Source of the DNA: Haematobacter missouriensis
GTDB lineage: Bacteria; Pseudomonadota; Alphaproteobacteria; Rhodobacterales; Rhodobacteraceae
DNA length: 64,000 nucleotides
Reading direction: 5' to 3'
NCBI RefSeq assembly: GCF_000740775.1
Contig: NZ_JFGS01000017.1
Location: forward strand, 1-64,000
Position numbers and translations under genes: made by a program. Numbering within the stretch: the stretch's first letter is position 1; every line of letters begins with the position of its first letter. The notes beneath the pieces were generated by a model. That model saw nothing but the letters and a program-made list of their open reading frames with translations. It was not told where the DNA came from and did no database searches. Positions 21,753 to 29,583 of this stretch are shown here, one piece after another.

Positions 21753-22148
21753 ATGATGACCGAACATCAGATGCACTGCGTTATCGAAACGCACAACTTC
21801 GCGGATGCAGCCAAAGAGGTTGGTCTGGACGAAGAAGATAGGCGCAGGATCACCCTCTATCTGTCGGCAAACCCGACAGCGGGCGACCTGATCAAAGAAA
21901 CGGGAGGAGCCCGCAAGTTGCGCTTCCCGTTTAGAGGACGAGGAAAAAGCGGCGGGGTTAGGGTCATCACCTACTACGCTGCGGACGACGTGCCGGTGTT
22001 CCTTCTGGATGTCTACGACAAGACGGTGAAAATCAACTTGTCGAAGGCTGAAAGGAACGCGTTGAGGGTTGAACTGGCTAAGATGGCTGACACGTATCGC
22101 GCGAATAACCAAGAAAAAATACGCGCACTAAAGAGGATGGAGAGTTAG
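21753..22148 (+). CDS. HigB/RelE-family toxin
   Basis: A 131-residue RelE/HigB-type toxin. Typical features are 'LDEEDRRRITLYLSANPTAGDLIKETGGARKLRFPFRGRGKSGGVRVITYY' and 'PVFLLDVYDKTVKINLSKAERNALRVELAKM', matching the family 'KGKSGGxRVIYYY...hhLhxxYxKxxKxxLSxxExxxL' pattern. Such toxins cut mRNA at the ribosome. It is followed directly by the antitoxin gene, the toxin-first order of higBA loci. The start may be 21753, 21756 or 21774. Confidence 0.85.
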   Translation: MMTEHQMHCVIETHNFADAAKEVGLDEEDRRRITLYLSANPTAGDLIKETGGARKLRFPFRGRGKSGGVRVITYYAADDVPVFLLDVYDKTVKINLSKAERNALRVELAKMADTYRANNQEKIRALKRMES

Positions 22149-22466
22149 ATGACTAAAGTGGGGGAAAGGCTTCTTCGCGCAGCTCGTGAGGCGAACGAGA
22201 TCGCTGCTGGCCGCAGCGAACCGGCAAGCCTTTACGTCCCTGCGGATGTCGACGTGAAGGCGATACGCACTTCGCTTGACCTCTCGCAGGAGGACTTCGC
22301 GACCGAGTTCGGCTTTAGCATTCACCAAATCCGGGATTGGGAGCAGAAGCGCCATAGGCCGCTGGACGGCATGCGGGCGTATCTGATCATAATTGAGCAA
22401 GCGCCAGACCGAGTGCGTGAAATCTTGCGCGAAACCGCTGCCAGATCAAAGAGCCACGCAGCCTGA
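22149..22466 (+). CDS. HigA-type HTH antitoxin
   Basis: A 105-residue protein, starting immediately after the toxin stop. It has an XRE-type HTH: 'VDVKAIRTSLDLSQEDFATEFGFSIHQIRDWEQKRHRPLDGMRAYL', the classical antitoxin domain with the conserved 'IRDWEQGRRRP' type helix. It neutralises the toxin and represses the operon. It is followed by a strong terminator at 22498-22524. Confidence 0.87.
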   Translation: MTKVGERLLRAAREANEIAAGRSEPASLYVPADVDVKAIRTSLDLSQEDFATEFGFSIHQIRDWEQKRHRPLDGMRAYLIIIEQAPDRVREILRETAARSKSHAA

Positions 22467-22497
22467 CGGCGACTTATCATCAGCCTCACTGAGGCAT

Positions 22498-22524
22498 AGC
22501 CCGCCCTCGCCCGGCGGGCTTTTT
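22498..22524 (+). terminator. Rho-independent terminator after higBA
   Basis: AGCCCGCC (22498-22505), seven-base loop, GGCGGGCT (22513-22520) followed by TTTT. It ends the toxin-antitoxin transcript and, read in the other direction, faces the convergent RelA/SpoT-domain gene. Confidence 0.85.
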
Positions 22525-22565
22525 CATGCCCCCCCCGCTGACAGTGCAACCCGTCGCAGCGGTGA

Positions 22566-23726
22566 TTAGCCAAATTGCGGGAGATCGACAGCCCCATGGT
22601 AGGTCCGGTGGAGCTTGCGGTTCTTCACCGCGCGAACAAGCATCGCAGTGAAGTGCGACACGTCCAGATAAAAGTTCGGGAAGGCGCGTGGCAGGTCTCT
22701 GGCGGTATCTACGCTGACGATAACGGTCTGTCTCTGCTCATCCAGTTCGTCGTAGTCCTCACCATTGACTGCGGTAATCTTCCCGGCCTGGTAGGCCGCC
22801 ACGGTTCGAGATAGGGAATCCATCGAAAGCCGATACATCCATGCGTTGTCAGGCGAGCTCACATAGTAGCTCATGCTGTCCCGTATGGCCTTGAGGAATG
22901 CCAGCGCGCCGAGCTCGCACTCCACTTCGCGAATGGCGCGGCAGAGCTGGCTTTGGGTCTGCGGGGCGGCTGGACGCAGGGGAACCCCATCGCAGAGCGC
23001 ATAGTAATCGCTCATCAGCGCGAGCAGCAGCCGCCATCTGTCATCACCCCCGCCTGCCTTTAGGTCTTGGTTGAGCACAGCCCCGATGACTTCAACAGCG
23101 GTTGACCAAGAGTGTTGAAGCCGCGTCCGAACCTGTATTTCCAGCTTCTGGCCGCTGAATTCTTCGGACTGTCCAACGCCCTCGAAGTTTAGAATGAGGT
23201 GTATGCCCCGGTAGCCGTCACTCTTCGGGCTGGACAGGTAGTCGCTATACCGATCCATAGTGCTTTTTGTGCTGCCGCCAGTGTAGCGGGCGACAACTTC
23301 GCCAAGGGTCAGCAGGCTAGGCATCACAGCCCGGCACCCGCCGAGGTCTTGCATTTGGCGCAGGTCGGTGCTCCCGCGCGTTAGCTTTTTCCTGATCGAC
23401 GCCATGCGCTTCACGCGACCAGAGGTCACGAAGCCGCCCTTCGCAATGAAAGCAAGGCGCTTCCTCTCCACGATCATTGGCAGCGCGTGGGCCATGCGCC
23501 AGTTGTGTGCAATACGGAATGCCTCCAAGACTTCATCGCTGGTCTGGCTGCCGTCGGGCAAGTCTTCGGAAAGTATCTTTCCGGCCCTCTTGATCTGCCC
23601 GAATGAGTAAATACGCTTCGGATAGTCAGCCACGGGAATGCTCGACATGAAATGGTCGGCATCATCCTCCCCGCCTAAAACCTGATTCTGCAAGGCCCCG
23701 TAGCGGGCTAATTGGCCTGTATCCAT
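22566..23726 (-). CDS. RelA/SpoT-domain protein (toxSAS- or alarmone-synthetase-like)
   Basis: A 386-residue protein whose central part is a RelA/SpoT nucleotidyltransferase domain: DLGGCR (127-132), GYRGIH (171-176) and the signature EIQVRT (196-201) followed by 'RLQHSWSTAVEVIG'. The N-terminal 'RIYSFGQIKRAGKIL' is typical of a widespread stand-alone family. No HD hydrolase domain is seen, so it would make, not destroy, alarmones or pyrophosphorylate tRNA or nucleotides. It is encoded opposite to its neighbours, between a toxin-antitoxin pair and the early-right promoter. Phage-coded relatives (PhRel, CapRel) act as toxins or anti-phage defence; here that role is an inference. Confidence 0.85.
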   Translation of the reverse strand: MDTGQLARYGALQNQVLGGEDDADHFMSSIPVADYPKRIYSFGQIKRAGKILSEDLPDGSQTSDEVLEAFRIAHNWRMAHALPMIVERKRLAFIAKGGFVTSGRVKRMASIRKKLTRGSTDLRQMQDLGGCRAVMPSLLTLGEVVARYTGGSTKSTMDRYSDYLSSPKSDGYRGIHLILNFEGVGQSEEFSGQKLEIQVRTRLQHSWSTAVEVIGAVLNQDLKAGGGDDRWRLLLALMSDYYALCDGVPLRPAAPQTQSQLCRAIREVECELGALAFLKAIRDSMSYYVSSPDNAWMYRLSMDSLSRTVAAYQAGKITAVNGEDYDELDEQRQTVIVSVDTARDLPRAFPNFYLDVSHFTAMLVRAVKNRKLHRTYHGAVDLPQFG

Positions 23727-23769
23727 AGAGTGATTCTCTCACGTCCCGGCGCGCGGGGCAACTTTTTAC

Positions 23770-23820
23770 AGGACAAATGTCCCTTTTGTTATTGACAGGG
23801 ACATTTGTCCCCTGCATAGT
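23770..23820 (+). promoter_or_regulatory. Early-right promoter with two repressor operators
   Basis: TTGACA (23792-23797) and CATAGT (23815-23820) are spaced by 17 bases and point rightward toward the first gene at 23877. The palindrome GGGACATTTGTCCC (23798-23811) fills the spacer, and a near-perfect inverted copy is at 23770-23783. They match the operators at 21031-21069, so the same repressor should silence this operon in the lysogen. Confidence 0.75.
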
Positions 23821-23876
23821 CTGCCTCACACCCCGAGCGACACATGAGCCTCGGGAGCCATGAGGGAGACACGCAG

Positions 23877-24017
23877 ATGACCGATGCCCTTCGCGCCCTG
23901 AATGAAGCCGCCTATGCCGCCGCTACGGAGGCCCGCAAGTCTGGCGACAAGCGCGCCACCGACCTGCGCAGGATCGACCTTGAGACAGACGCCCTCGTAG
24001 AGGGGCGCGCACAATGA
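23877..24017 (+). CDS. Small hypothetical protein, first gene of early-right operon
   Basis: A 46-residue protein (MTDALRALNEAAYAAATEAR...), Ala-rich and helical, starting 57 bases after the -10 box with a GAGGGAG ribosome site. Its stop overlaps the ATG of the next gene (ATGA). No family recognised. Confidence 0.6.
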   Translation: MTDALRALNEAAYAAATEARKSGDKRATDLRRIDLETDALVEGRAQ

Positions 24018-24376
24018 ACGCTCGTCCAGACCCGCTTGCCCTGATCTCGTCCCACGCCAGTGACGTGCTCTCCGCCCTGCTTTCACCCAAGCGCCCCCGC
24101 GATCCGGACTACGAATTCGATTTCGAGGTGGACGCCGACCCGGAGCACCTTGTCGTTCTGAAATTCGGCGGCGACGTGGATGGTGAAATCTGGCCCGTGT
24201 CCTGCGAGATCGACGGCATCGCGGACGCACCCGAGCTGCTCGTCACCGTATTCGGCCGCGAGGCATATGACCGCGCTATCGCTGCCGCCGAAGACTGGTG
24301 GGACGATAAAGGATGGGCCGCCGCCGAGCGCGATGCCGCCGACAACTGTAGCCAAATGTCCCGCTGGGATGACTGA
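24014..24376 (+). CDS. Hypothetical acidic phage protein
   Basis: A 120-residue, strongly acidic protein (MNARPDPLALISSHASDVLS...), with beta-rich 'DPEHLVVLKFGGDVDGEIWPVSCEIDG' and a Trp-rich acidic end. Coupled to the preceding small gene. An acidic, DNA-mimic-like character is possible but not shown. No family recognised. Confidence 0.65.
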   Translation: MNARPDPLALISSHASDVLSALLSPKRPRDPDYEFDFEVDADPEHLVVLKFGGDVDGEIWPVSCEIDGIADAPELLVTVFGREAYDRAIAAAEDWWDDKGWAAAERDAADNCSQMSRWDD

Positions 24377-24471
24377 CAGCATGCCCCCGCGCCAACTGTC
24401 CCGGCGCGGCAACTAGGCGGGGCTGTCACACGGTCCCGCCGATTTTCTCAAACCATTCTCCGGAGGCCACA

Positions 24472-25857
24472 ATGGCCAAGATCGACACACTGACCACGGA
24501 GCAGAGCGAAGAAATGCTGCGCTTCCGCGAGGAGTGCCGCGCTCTAGCTCTTGCCGACCCTGATGTCAGCGATGATGAAATGCGGCGTGTCGTCAAACGC
24601 ATATATGCCGCGCGAGGGCAGAAAGAGCCGGGGGTTTTCATTTTCGATGACCCCGTGCAATGCCTGTTGGCGCGGGCGATTCTTCGGAAAACCAAGGGCC
24701 AGCTCTGGGGACAGCTCAGGGACCAACTTGAGGGCCAGCTCTGGGGTCAGCTATGGGAACAGCTAGAGGATCAGCTTTGGGACCAGATCAGGGGACAGCT
24801 CTGGGGTCAGCTATGGGAACAGCTAGAGGATCAGCTTTGGGACCAGATCAGGGGACAGCTCGATGAACGGCTCGGGGACCAACTCCGGGACCAGATCGAG
24901 GACCAACTTGGGGTCCAGCTAGAGGATCAGCTCCGGGTCCAGCTCGAGGGCCAGCTCGAGGGCCAGATCGGTGACCGGATCGAGGACCAGCTCTGGGTCC
25001 AGCTCGGGGGCCAGCTTTGGGGACAGATCGGGGAGCAGATCGAAGACCAACTTGGGGTCCAGCTAGAGGATCAGCTCCGGGTCCAGCTCGGGGGCCATCT
25101 CTGGGACCATCTCTGGGGCCAGCTCTGGGGCCAGCTTTGGGGACAGATCAAGGACCAGCTTGAAGGTCATCTCTGGAGCCAGATCGGCGGGAAGGATATA
25201 TATGACACATTGTGGTTTTCGGGCGGCTCCGAATTCTATTGGGTCGCATTTTATAAGTACACACAGCAGATAGGCGTCAAATACACCACGGAGCAGTCTG
25301 AGGCTCTGGATGCGTGGCACGAATATGCCCGCCTGTGTGGCCCGATGTACGCCTACGATGGGGTGGCTTTCGTCAGCCGCCGCCCGAATGTGCTCTGCTT
25401 TGACGACAGGCAGCGACTGCACAGCGAAACCGGCGCGGCGATGGCGTTCCCAAGCGGATATGCGCTGCATGCGTGGCATGGCGTCCGGGTGCCTGCGCAC
25501 TGGATCGAGAACCGGGAGTCTTTGCTCGCTCAAGAAGTGATGGCGACGCAGAACCTCGAGGTTCGTCGTGCTGGCATCGAAATCATGGGGTGGGCGAAAA
25601 TTCTTGACCAGCTTCAAGGCCGACTGGTTGGGGCAGACGACGACCCGGAAATAGGCTCAGTAATCGAATTGCGCCTTCCCGACCTTGATAGAGCGCACCT
25701 TTTCCTCCGCGTTCGCTGCGCAACGGGCCGAGATTTCGCGCTCTGCCTGCCGCCCGATTTCAGCGCAACGAGGGGCTATTCCCTCCCGCATTGCGCACAG
25801 GCATTCCTCACCGGTCTAACCCCCTCCGAATGGCGGAAACCATCCATAACAGCCTGA
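24472..25857 (+). CDS. DUF6745-type protein with a long tetrapeptide-repeat array
   Basis: A 461-residue protein in three parts. Residues 1-75 are a helical N-terminal region. Residues 76 to about 240 are around 41 tandem tetrapeptides of the form [D/G/E]-Q-[L/I]-x, encoded by 12-base units. The C-terminal 220 residues contain 'ALHAWHGVRVPAHWIEN' and 'LEVRRAGIEIMGW', a pattern I recognise as DUF6745. GGAGG precedes the ATG. Such domains occur widely in phages and bacteria, often with leucine- or repeat-rich N-terminal parts, but have no known function. It is followed 12 bases later by a small partner gene. Confidence 0.8.
   Translation: MAKIDTLTTEQSEEMLRFREECRALALADPDVSDDEMRRVVKRIYAARGQKEPGVFIFDDPVQCLLARAILRKTKGQLWGQLRDQLEGQLWGQLWEQLEDQLWDQIRGQLWGQLWEQLEDQLWDQIRGQLDERLGDQLRDQIEDQLGVQLEDQLRVQLEGQLEGQIGDRIEDQLWVQLGGQLWGQIGEQIEDQLGVQLEDQLRVQLGGHLWDHLWGQLWGQLWGQIKDQLEGHLWSQIGGKDIYDTLWFSGGSEFYWVAFYKYTQQIGVKYTTEQSEALDAWHEYARLCGPMYAYDGVAFVSRRPNVLCFDDRQRLHSETGAAMAFPSGYALHAWHGVRVPAHWIENRESLLAQEVMATQNLEVRRAGIEIMGWAKILDQLQGRLVGADDDPEIGSVIELRLPDLDRAHLFLRVRCATGRDFALCLPPDFSATRGYSLPHCAQAFLTGLTPSEWRKPSITA
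24697..25190 (+). repeat. 12-bp coding tandem repeat array
   Basis: About 41 imperfect 12-base units, mostly starting with CAGCT or CAGAT, encode [DGE]Q[LI]x. An exact 60-base block (five units) is duplicated in tandem at 24737-24796 and 24797-24856. A 52-base block starting at 24896 recurs with one mismatch at about 25040. These show recent slippage or recombination with the reading frame kept. Confidence 0.9.
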
Positions 25858-25869
25858 AAAGGAAAGAAA

Positions 25870-26217
25870 ATGGAATTCTATGCACGTCAAGGTGAAGTCA
25901 CGATCATCCGTATCCCGGATGGACCGCTGCCAAGCTGGCCGGAGCTTGGGTTGCAGGGCGGACACCTGATCGTAGGACCCTCCGAAACGCACCACCATCA
26001 CGTCATCGAACGGCCGTCTGCTGTACGGATCGTGGCAAAGCCCGGCTCTGGCGCGATGACAGTGCTGCGGATGATCGTGAAGGAGCCGACGCGGGTCATC
26101 CACCTGCGCGGCCATGACACCCACCGTCCCGTGGACCTGCCACCCGGAAGCTACGAAATCCGGGGGCAGCAGGAATACGACCCGTACGCCGAAGCGGTTC
26201 GCCGCGCTGCCGACTGA
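25870..26217 (+). CDS. Small partner of the DUF6745 protein (GHxH-type hypothetical)
   Basis: A 115-residue beta-rich protein starting MEFYARQGEVTIIRIPDGPL. Key elements are 'LIVGPSETHHHHVIERP', 'VLRMIVKEPTRVIHLRGHDTHRPVDLPPGSYEIRGQQEYDPY'. The ending pattern 'H.PI.LPPG.YEV.RQ.EY.P' recurs, to my recollection, in small proteins next to DUF6745 genes in very different bacteria; I have not verified this. The His cluster could bind metal or stand in a cupin-like site. It is 12 bases after the DUF6745 gene and probably acts with it. Confidence 0.7.
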   Translation: MEFYARQGEVTIIRIPDGPLPSWPELGLQGGHLIVGPSETHHHHVIERPSAVRIVAKPGSGAMTVLRMIVKEPTRVIHLRGHDTHRPVDLPPGSYEIRGQQEYDPYAEAVRRAAD

Positions 26218-26224
26218 CACCCCC

Positions 26225-26262
26225 GCCCCTGCCTGTCCACGGCTCGCCCAGCTGGCAGGGGC
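26225..26262. other. Hairpin between partner gene and ERF gene
   Basis: GCCCCTGCC (26225-26233) and GGCAGGGGC (26254-26262) form a nine-base stem with a 20-base loop and no following T-tract. It may be an RNA processing or attenuation element, or chance in GC-rich DNA. Confidence 0.35.
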
Positions 26263-26322
26263 CACCACGGACGCTTCGCCCGCCGCCGCGAAGCCAAGCG
26301 CCCTTTAGTAAGGAGGCAAAGA

Positions 26323-27015
26323 ATGAACGCTGTTACCAAGCATGACGCGCCGAAGATTGCCGTCCACAAGAACGTCTACATGGCGCTCGCCGCCGCACAA
26401 ATGGAGATGGGAACCGTCACAAAGGGGGCGGTTAACAGAGCATTCACAAGCCGTTATGCCGACCTCGCGGACGTTATGCAGGCTGTTCTCCCGGCCCTTA
26501 ACGCGAACGGGCTGGCCCTGTTACACACTTTTGTCGACGGGTCTGCGGCTATGCGTACCACCCTCATCCATGGGGAGAGCGAAACACGCATCGAGTGCGA
26601 TGTGCCGCTTATCGTCACGAAGAACGACATGCAGGGCATGAAGTCCGCAACGACCTACGCCAAGCGTATTGGCACGGAGAGCGTTACGGGGGTCGCCCCG
26701 GATGACGACGACGGGAACGCCGCAGTCAAGGCCGCGCCGCAGAGGCTTGAGCCGCCGAAATCGGATCCAGAATTCAACCCCGCAGGATGCCGGGATCGTC
26801 TGATCTCCGCAATCAGCAGGCGCACCACAAAAGAAGCTCTGACCGATCTTTGGAACAAGGAAAAGGGAGCGCGCGTAGCGCTGAAAGAGGCTGATGAGCC
26901 GAAGTATCTGGAATTCGTCGCGGCGTTCAAGGCGGCTGGCGAGAAAGCTCACGCCGACCCCGCCCGCCAAGCCCCCAGCCTCGCCGACAATATCGGCGAT
27001 GAAATCCCCTACTAG
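26323..27015 (+). CDS. erf: ERF-family single-strand annealing recombinase
   Basis: A 230-residue ERF superfamily protein. The core 'VYMALAAAQMEMGTVTKGAVNRAFTSRYADLADVMQAVLPALNANGLALLHT' and 'MQGMKSATTYAKRIGTESVTGVAPDDDDGN' is diagnostic. It anneals single-stranded DNA during phage recombination. AAGGAGG precedes the start. The C-terminal part is variable and ends in an acidic 'IGDEIPY'. It is followed by a coiled-coil gene and SSB, a common early recombination set. Confidence 0.92.
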   Translation: MNAVTKHDAPKIAVHKNVYMALAAAQMEMGTVTKGAVNRAFTSRYADLADVMQAVLPALNANGLALLHTFVDGSAAMRTTLIHGESETRIECDVPLIVTKNDMQGMKSATTYAKRIGTESVTGVAPDDDDGNAAVKAAPQRLEPPKSDPEFNPAGCRDRLISAISRRTTKEALTDLWNKEKGARVALKEADEPKYLEFVAAFKAAGEKAHADPARQAPSLADNIGDEIPY

Positions 27016-27024
27016 GTGTCCACG

Positions 27025-27729
27025 ATGAACGAGATGAATCCGCGCGCTGTAGTCGGAAACAACAATCCCCCAGATCCCATGGACGAGGCGCTCACCCCTT
27101 TCGGTGATGCCATTTCGGAAGCCGAGAACTGGCTGGACGGGGAGCCAGTCACAAACGAAAGCCAGATGAAGGCGGTGGACAAGCTGGCGAAGGACATTCG
27201 CTCCGCTCGCCGCGCACTGGACGATGCCAAGAAGTCGGCGACTGCCCCGCTGCATGATGCGTGGAAGGCGGAGATTGCCCGCTGGAAGCCGACCGAGGAT
27301 GACTTGGACCGGATACAGAAGGGCCTTGCTTCCATCTCGAACGATTTCAAGAAAAAACTGGCGGCTGAAAGGGCAGCGGAGGAACGCGCTACCCGCATCG
27401 CGGCGGAGGAAGCCGCTCGGGTCGCCCGCGAAGCGGCGATGAAAGCCGATGATGGCAACATCGAGGAACAGCGCCAAGCAGCCGCCGCGCAAACCGCCGC
27501 AGAGCAAGCGCAGCGGGACGCCCGCGCCGCATCCAAGGCCAATGACGTGAAGGGCCTGCGTACAGTCACGCGATATGAAATCACCGATCATCGCGCCCTG
27601 CTGAACTGGATCGCGCGCAATGCCCGGGACGACATAACGGCGTTCATCGAAGAATGGGCGCGGCGCAATCACAAGACTTATCGCAATGCCGATGGGTTGC
27701 GCGTGTGGGATGAGAAGGAGGCTAACTGA
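27025..27729 (+). CDS. Coiled-coil hypothetical protein in the recombination operon
   Basis: A 234-residue protein ([20 protein letters not shown]...). The middle is a long Ala/Glu/Arg coiled coil ([25 protein letters not shown]), and the end '[20 protein letters not shown]' is a small folded domain. Such proteins are common between ERF and SSB genes in phages of this group; role unknown, possibly as a recombination partner. A GTG at 27016 would add three residues. Its stop overlaps the SSB start. Confidence 0.75.
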   Translation: MNEMNPRAVVGNNNPPDPMDEALTPFGDAISEAENWLDGEPVTNESQMKAVDKLAKDIRSARRALDDAKKSATAPLHDAWKAEIARWKPTEDDLDRIQKGLASISNDFKKKLAAERAAEERATRIAAEEAARVAREAAMKADDGNIEEQRQAAAAQTAAEQAQRDARAASKANDVKGLRTVTRYEITDHRALLNWIARNARDDITAFIEEWARRNHKTYRNADGLRVWDEKEAN

Positions 27730-28205
27730 TGGCTGGATCGGTCAACAAGGTTATTCTGGTCGGCAATCTGGGCCGCGACCCGGAAGTCAGGAGCTTCCAG
27801 AACGGCGGCAAGGTCTGCAACCTGCGGATCGCCACCAGCGAGACATGGCGCGACAAGTCCAGCGGAGAGCGCAAAGAGCGCACGGAATGGCACGCCATCA
27901 GCATCATGTCCGACCCGCTGGTCAAGATCGCCGAGCAATATCTCCGCAAAGGGTCCAAGGTCTATATCGAGGGCCAGCTTGAAACGCGCAAGTGGCAGGA
28001 CCAGTCAGGCCAGGACCGCTATTCCACGGAAATCGTCCTTCGCCCGTTCCGCGGTGAGCTGACGCTTCTCGACGGCCCGCATCGCGAGGACAGCCAGCGC
28101 GGCACGTCAGACGGCTACGACTCAGGCAGCTATGGCGGCGGATACGCGGCTGGCGGGCGTCCGTCCGTCGGTCTGGACGATGACCTAGATTCTATCCCAT
28201 TCTGA
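27729..28205 (+). CDS. ssb: Single-stranded DNA-binding protein
   Basis: A 158-residue SSB: OB-fold sequence '[37 protein letters not shown]', '[11 protein letters not shown]', '[34 protein letters not shown]', then a Gly/Ser-rich linker and the acidic tail DDDLDSIPF. The tail recruits partner proteins. It works with the ERF annealing protein in phage replication and recombination. Confidence 0.96.
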   Translation: MAGSVNKVILVGNLGRDPEVRSFQNGGKVCNLRIATSETWRDKSSGERKERTEWHAISIMSDPLVKIAEQYLRKGSKVYIEGQLETRKWQDQSGQDRYSTEIVLRPFRGELTLLDGPHREDSQRGTSDGYDSGSYGGGYAAGGRPSVGLDDDLDSIPF

Positions 28206-28215
28206 GGTCAGCGCC

Positions 28216-28542
28216 ATGAACAAGCCATGCAACGCGCAATCCGCCAATAAAACAAAGAAGGGTCCGTGGTCGGAAAGTGAGGACGTGTTCCTCCTGACCT
28301 ACATCGGAGTAGACCCTGACTATCTCGCCACCCACGACCTCGGGCGGGCGCACGGCGCTGGGTCTAATCGCGCAAAGAAATTGGCAGACACGGGAGCGGC
28401 AGCCGCGTTTGCTCGCCACCGTATTTCATACCTGCATTTCCTAAAGCTCGCGGGCCATCTCAGGTCTGAGTTCGCTGAGGTTGCGGCTTCGGATGAGATG
28501 GAACAATGGCACCATTTTCTTGGCGCCGAGGTGCGGAAATGA
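28216..28542 (+). CDS. Hypothetical protein with SANT/Myb-like start
   Basis: A 108-residue protein. 'KKGPWSESEDVFLLTYIGVDPDYLATHDLGRAHGAGSNRAKKL' resembles a Myb/SANT-type DNA-binding helix set with its W-S-x-x-E-D start. The rest is helical. A DNA-binding role is possible. Its stop overlaps the ATG of the next gene. Confidence 0.6.
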   Translation: MNKPCNAQSANKTKKGPWSESEDVFLLTYIGVDPDYLATHDLGRAHGAGSNRAKKLADTGAAAAFARHRISYLHFLKLAGHLRSEFAEVAASDEMEQWHHFLGAEVRK

Positions 28543-28730
28543 CCGATCAGGACATGCTTTCCGCCATCCAGCAAGCCCGTCAGGAAACCGGCTGGCACAC
28601 GCCGTCGCTCCTGGTTGATTTTGTGCTGGCGAAGATCGACCCAGACACCGACGACGACCACGCCGAACACCTGCGGGCACAGGCTAACCGGGTGCTGTTA
28701 GAGGCTGAAAGGTTGTGGGGGGCACGGTGA
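28539..28730 (+). CDS. Small hypothetical phage protein
   Basis: A 63-residue helical, acidic protein (MTDQDMLSAIQQARQETGWH...), coupled by ATGA to the upstream gene; its TGA overlaps the ATG of the next. No family recognised. Confidence 0.6.
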   Translation: MTDQDMLSAIQQARQETGWHTPSLLVDFVLAKIDPDTDDDHAEHLRAQANRVLLEAERLWGAR

Positions 28731-29236
28731 TGGAGTGCCGCGCCCAAGTCATCGGACACGGTGTTCTTCGCCTTATGGCGAACGACCTGCCAGACTACCA
28801 GCCGGGCGAGCTTGTTTTCGTCTCCGTCGAGCGAGGGCGCAGTACCAACAGCCACAAGCACCAGTTTGCATGGATCCACGACGCATGGGCCAGCCTGCCG
28901 GAGAGCGAAATGATGCAACTCTACGCCGAGACGCCAGAAACGCTAAGGAAACACGCGCTGATCGCAACCGGTTTCTGCCAGACCTACACGCTGGACTGCG
29001 GAGCCAATGCCACGGCGCAGCGTGTCAAGGCTGCACTGATTGGAGCGGAGACAGGCAAGCACGGCTACGCCATCGGTCAGGTCCGCGGCCCGATCGTAAC
29101 GATCTGGACGCCTGAGAGCCAGAGCGTGCGCGCGATGGGCGGGAAGCGTTTCCAGGAGAGCAAGACGGCCATTATGGAATGGATCGCGGGGAAGCTTGGC
29201 GTGCCGGTCGAGGATCTGAGGGCGCGCGTGGCATGA
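28730..29236 (+). CDS. Phage recombination-region protein, possibly NinB/DUF1367-like
   Basis: A 168-residue protein starting MECRAQVIGHGVLRLMANDL. 'SVERGRSTNSHKHQFAWIHDAWASLPE' and 'TPETLRKHALIATGFC' resemble parts of phage proteins in ninB/DUF1367-type positions, next to SSB and a Ref/HNH nuclease. 'IMEWIAGKLGVPVEDL' closes it. The family assignment is weak. Its stop overlaps the start of the next gene. Confidence 0.6.
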   Translation: MECRAQVIGHGVLRLMANDLPDYQPGELVFVSVERGRSTNSHKHQFAWIHDAWASLPESEMMQLYAETPETLRKHALIATGFCQTYTLDCGANATAQRVKAALIGAETGKHGYAIGQVRGPIVTIWTPESQSVRAMGGKRFQESKTAIMEWIAGKLGVPVEDLRARVA

Positions 29237-29568
29237 CATTCCTCGCCGTCCTCAAGGGTCCGATGGGCCTCAAGACGCCACCTGCTGGCCGCGACCCAAA
29301 GCGCCTCGCCGCCGTCGCCGCCATGCCTTGCGTCATCTGCTACGAATGGGGCCTGACGCAAAAATCCCCGACTCAGGCGCATCACTGCATCCACGGTCGG
29401 CACAGTCAAAAGCGCGCCCCTGACAGCATGACCATACCGCTCTGTGAGGGTCATCACATCGGCCTCATGGACACGAGCAAGATTGCCCTGCACCGCCACC
29501 CAATGGCGTGGCGCGAGGAATACGGAGACGACGTGAACTGGATCGGCTGGGTGGAAGCCCGCCTCTAA
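29233..29568 (+). CDS. Ref-like (RecA-dependent) HNH nuclease
   Basis: A 111-residue protein starting MTFLAVLKGPMGLKTPPAGR. 'AMPCVICYEWG' (CxxC), 'TQAHHCIHGRHSQKRAPD' and 'TIPLCEGHHIGL' are the zinc and HNH elements of the Ref family, as in phage P1 Ref, a nuclease that cuts at RecA-bound displacement loops. 'LHRHPMAWREEYGDD' near the end is also typical. In this operon with ERF and SSB it fits a recombination role. Confidence 0.85.
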   Translation: MTFLAVLKGPMGLKTPPAGRDPKRLAAVAAMPCVICYEWGLTQKSPTQAHHCIHGRHSQKRAPDSMTIPLCEGHHIGLMDTSKIALHRHPMAWREEYGDDVNWIGWVEARL

Positions 29569-29583
29569 CACACGAGAAAAGAC

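Noticed and set aside
21608-21841. ORF before the HigB toxin
   Set aside because: It overlaps the toxin start in another frame and covers the likely promoter and operator; no family pattern.
24697-25190. Regular direct repeats that could suggest a CRISPR array
   Set aside because: The 12-base units have no unique spacers and encode in-frame tetrapeptides inside a long gene; no cas genes are near.
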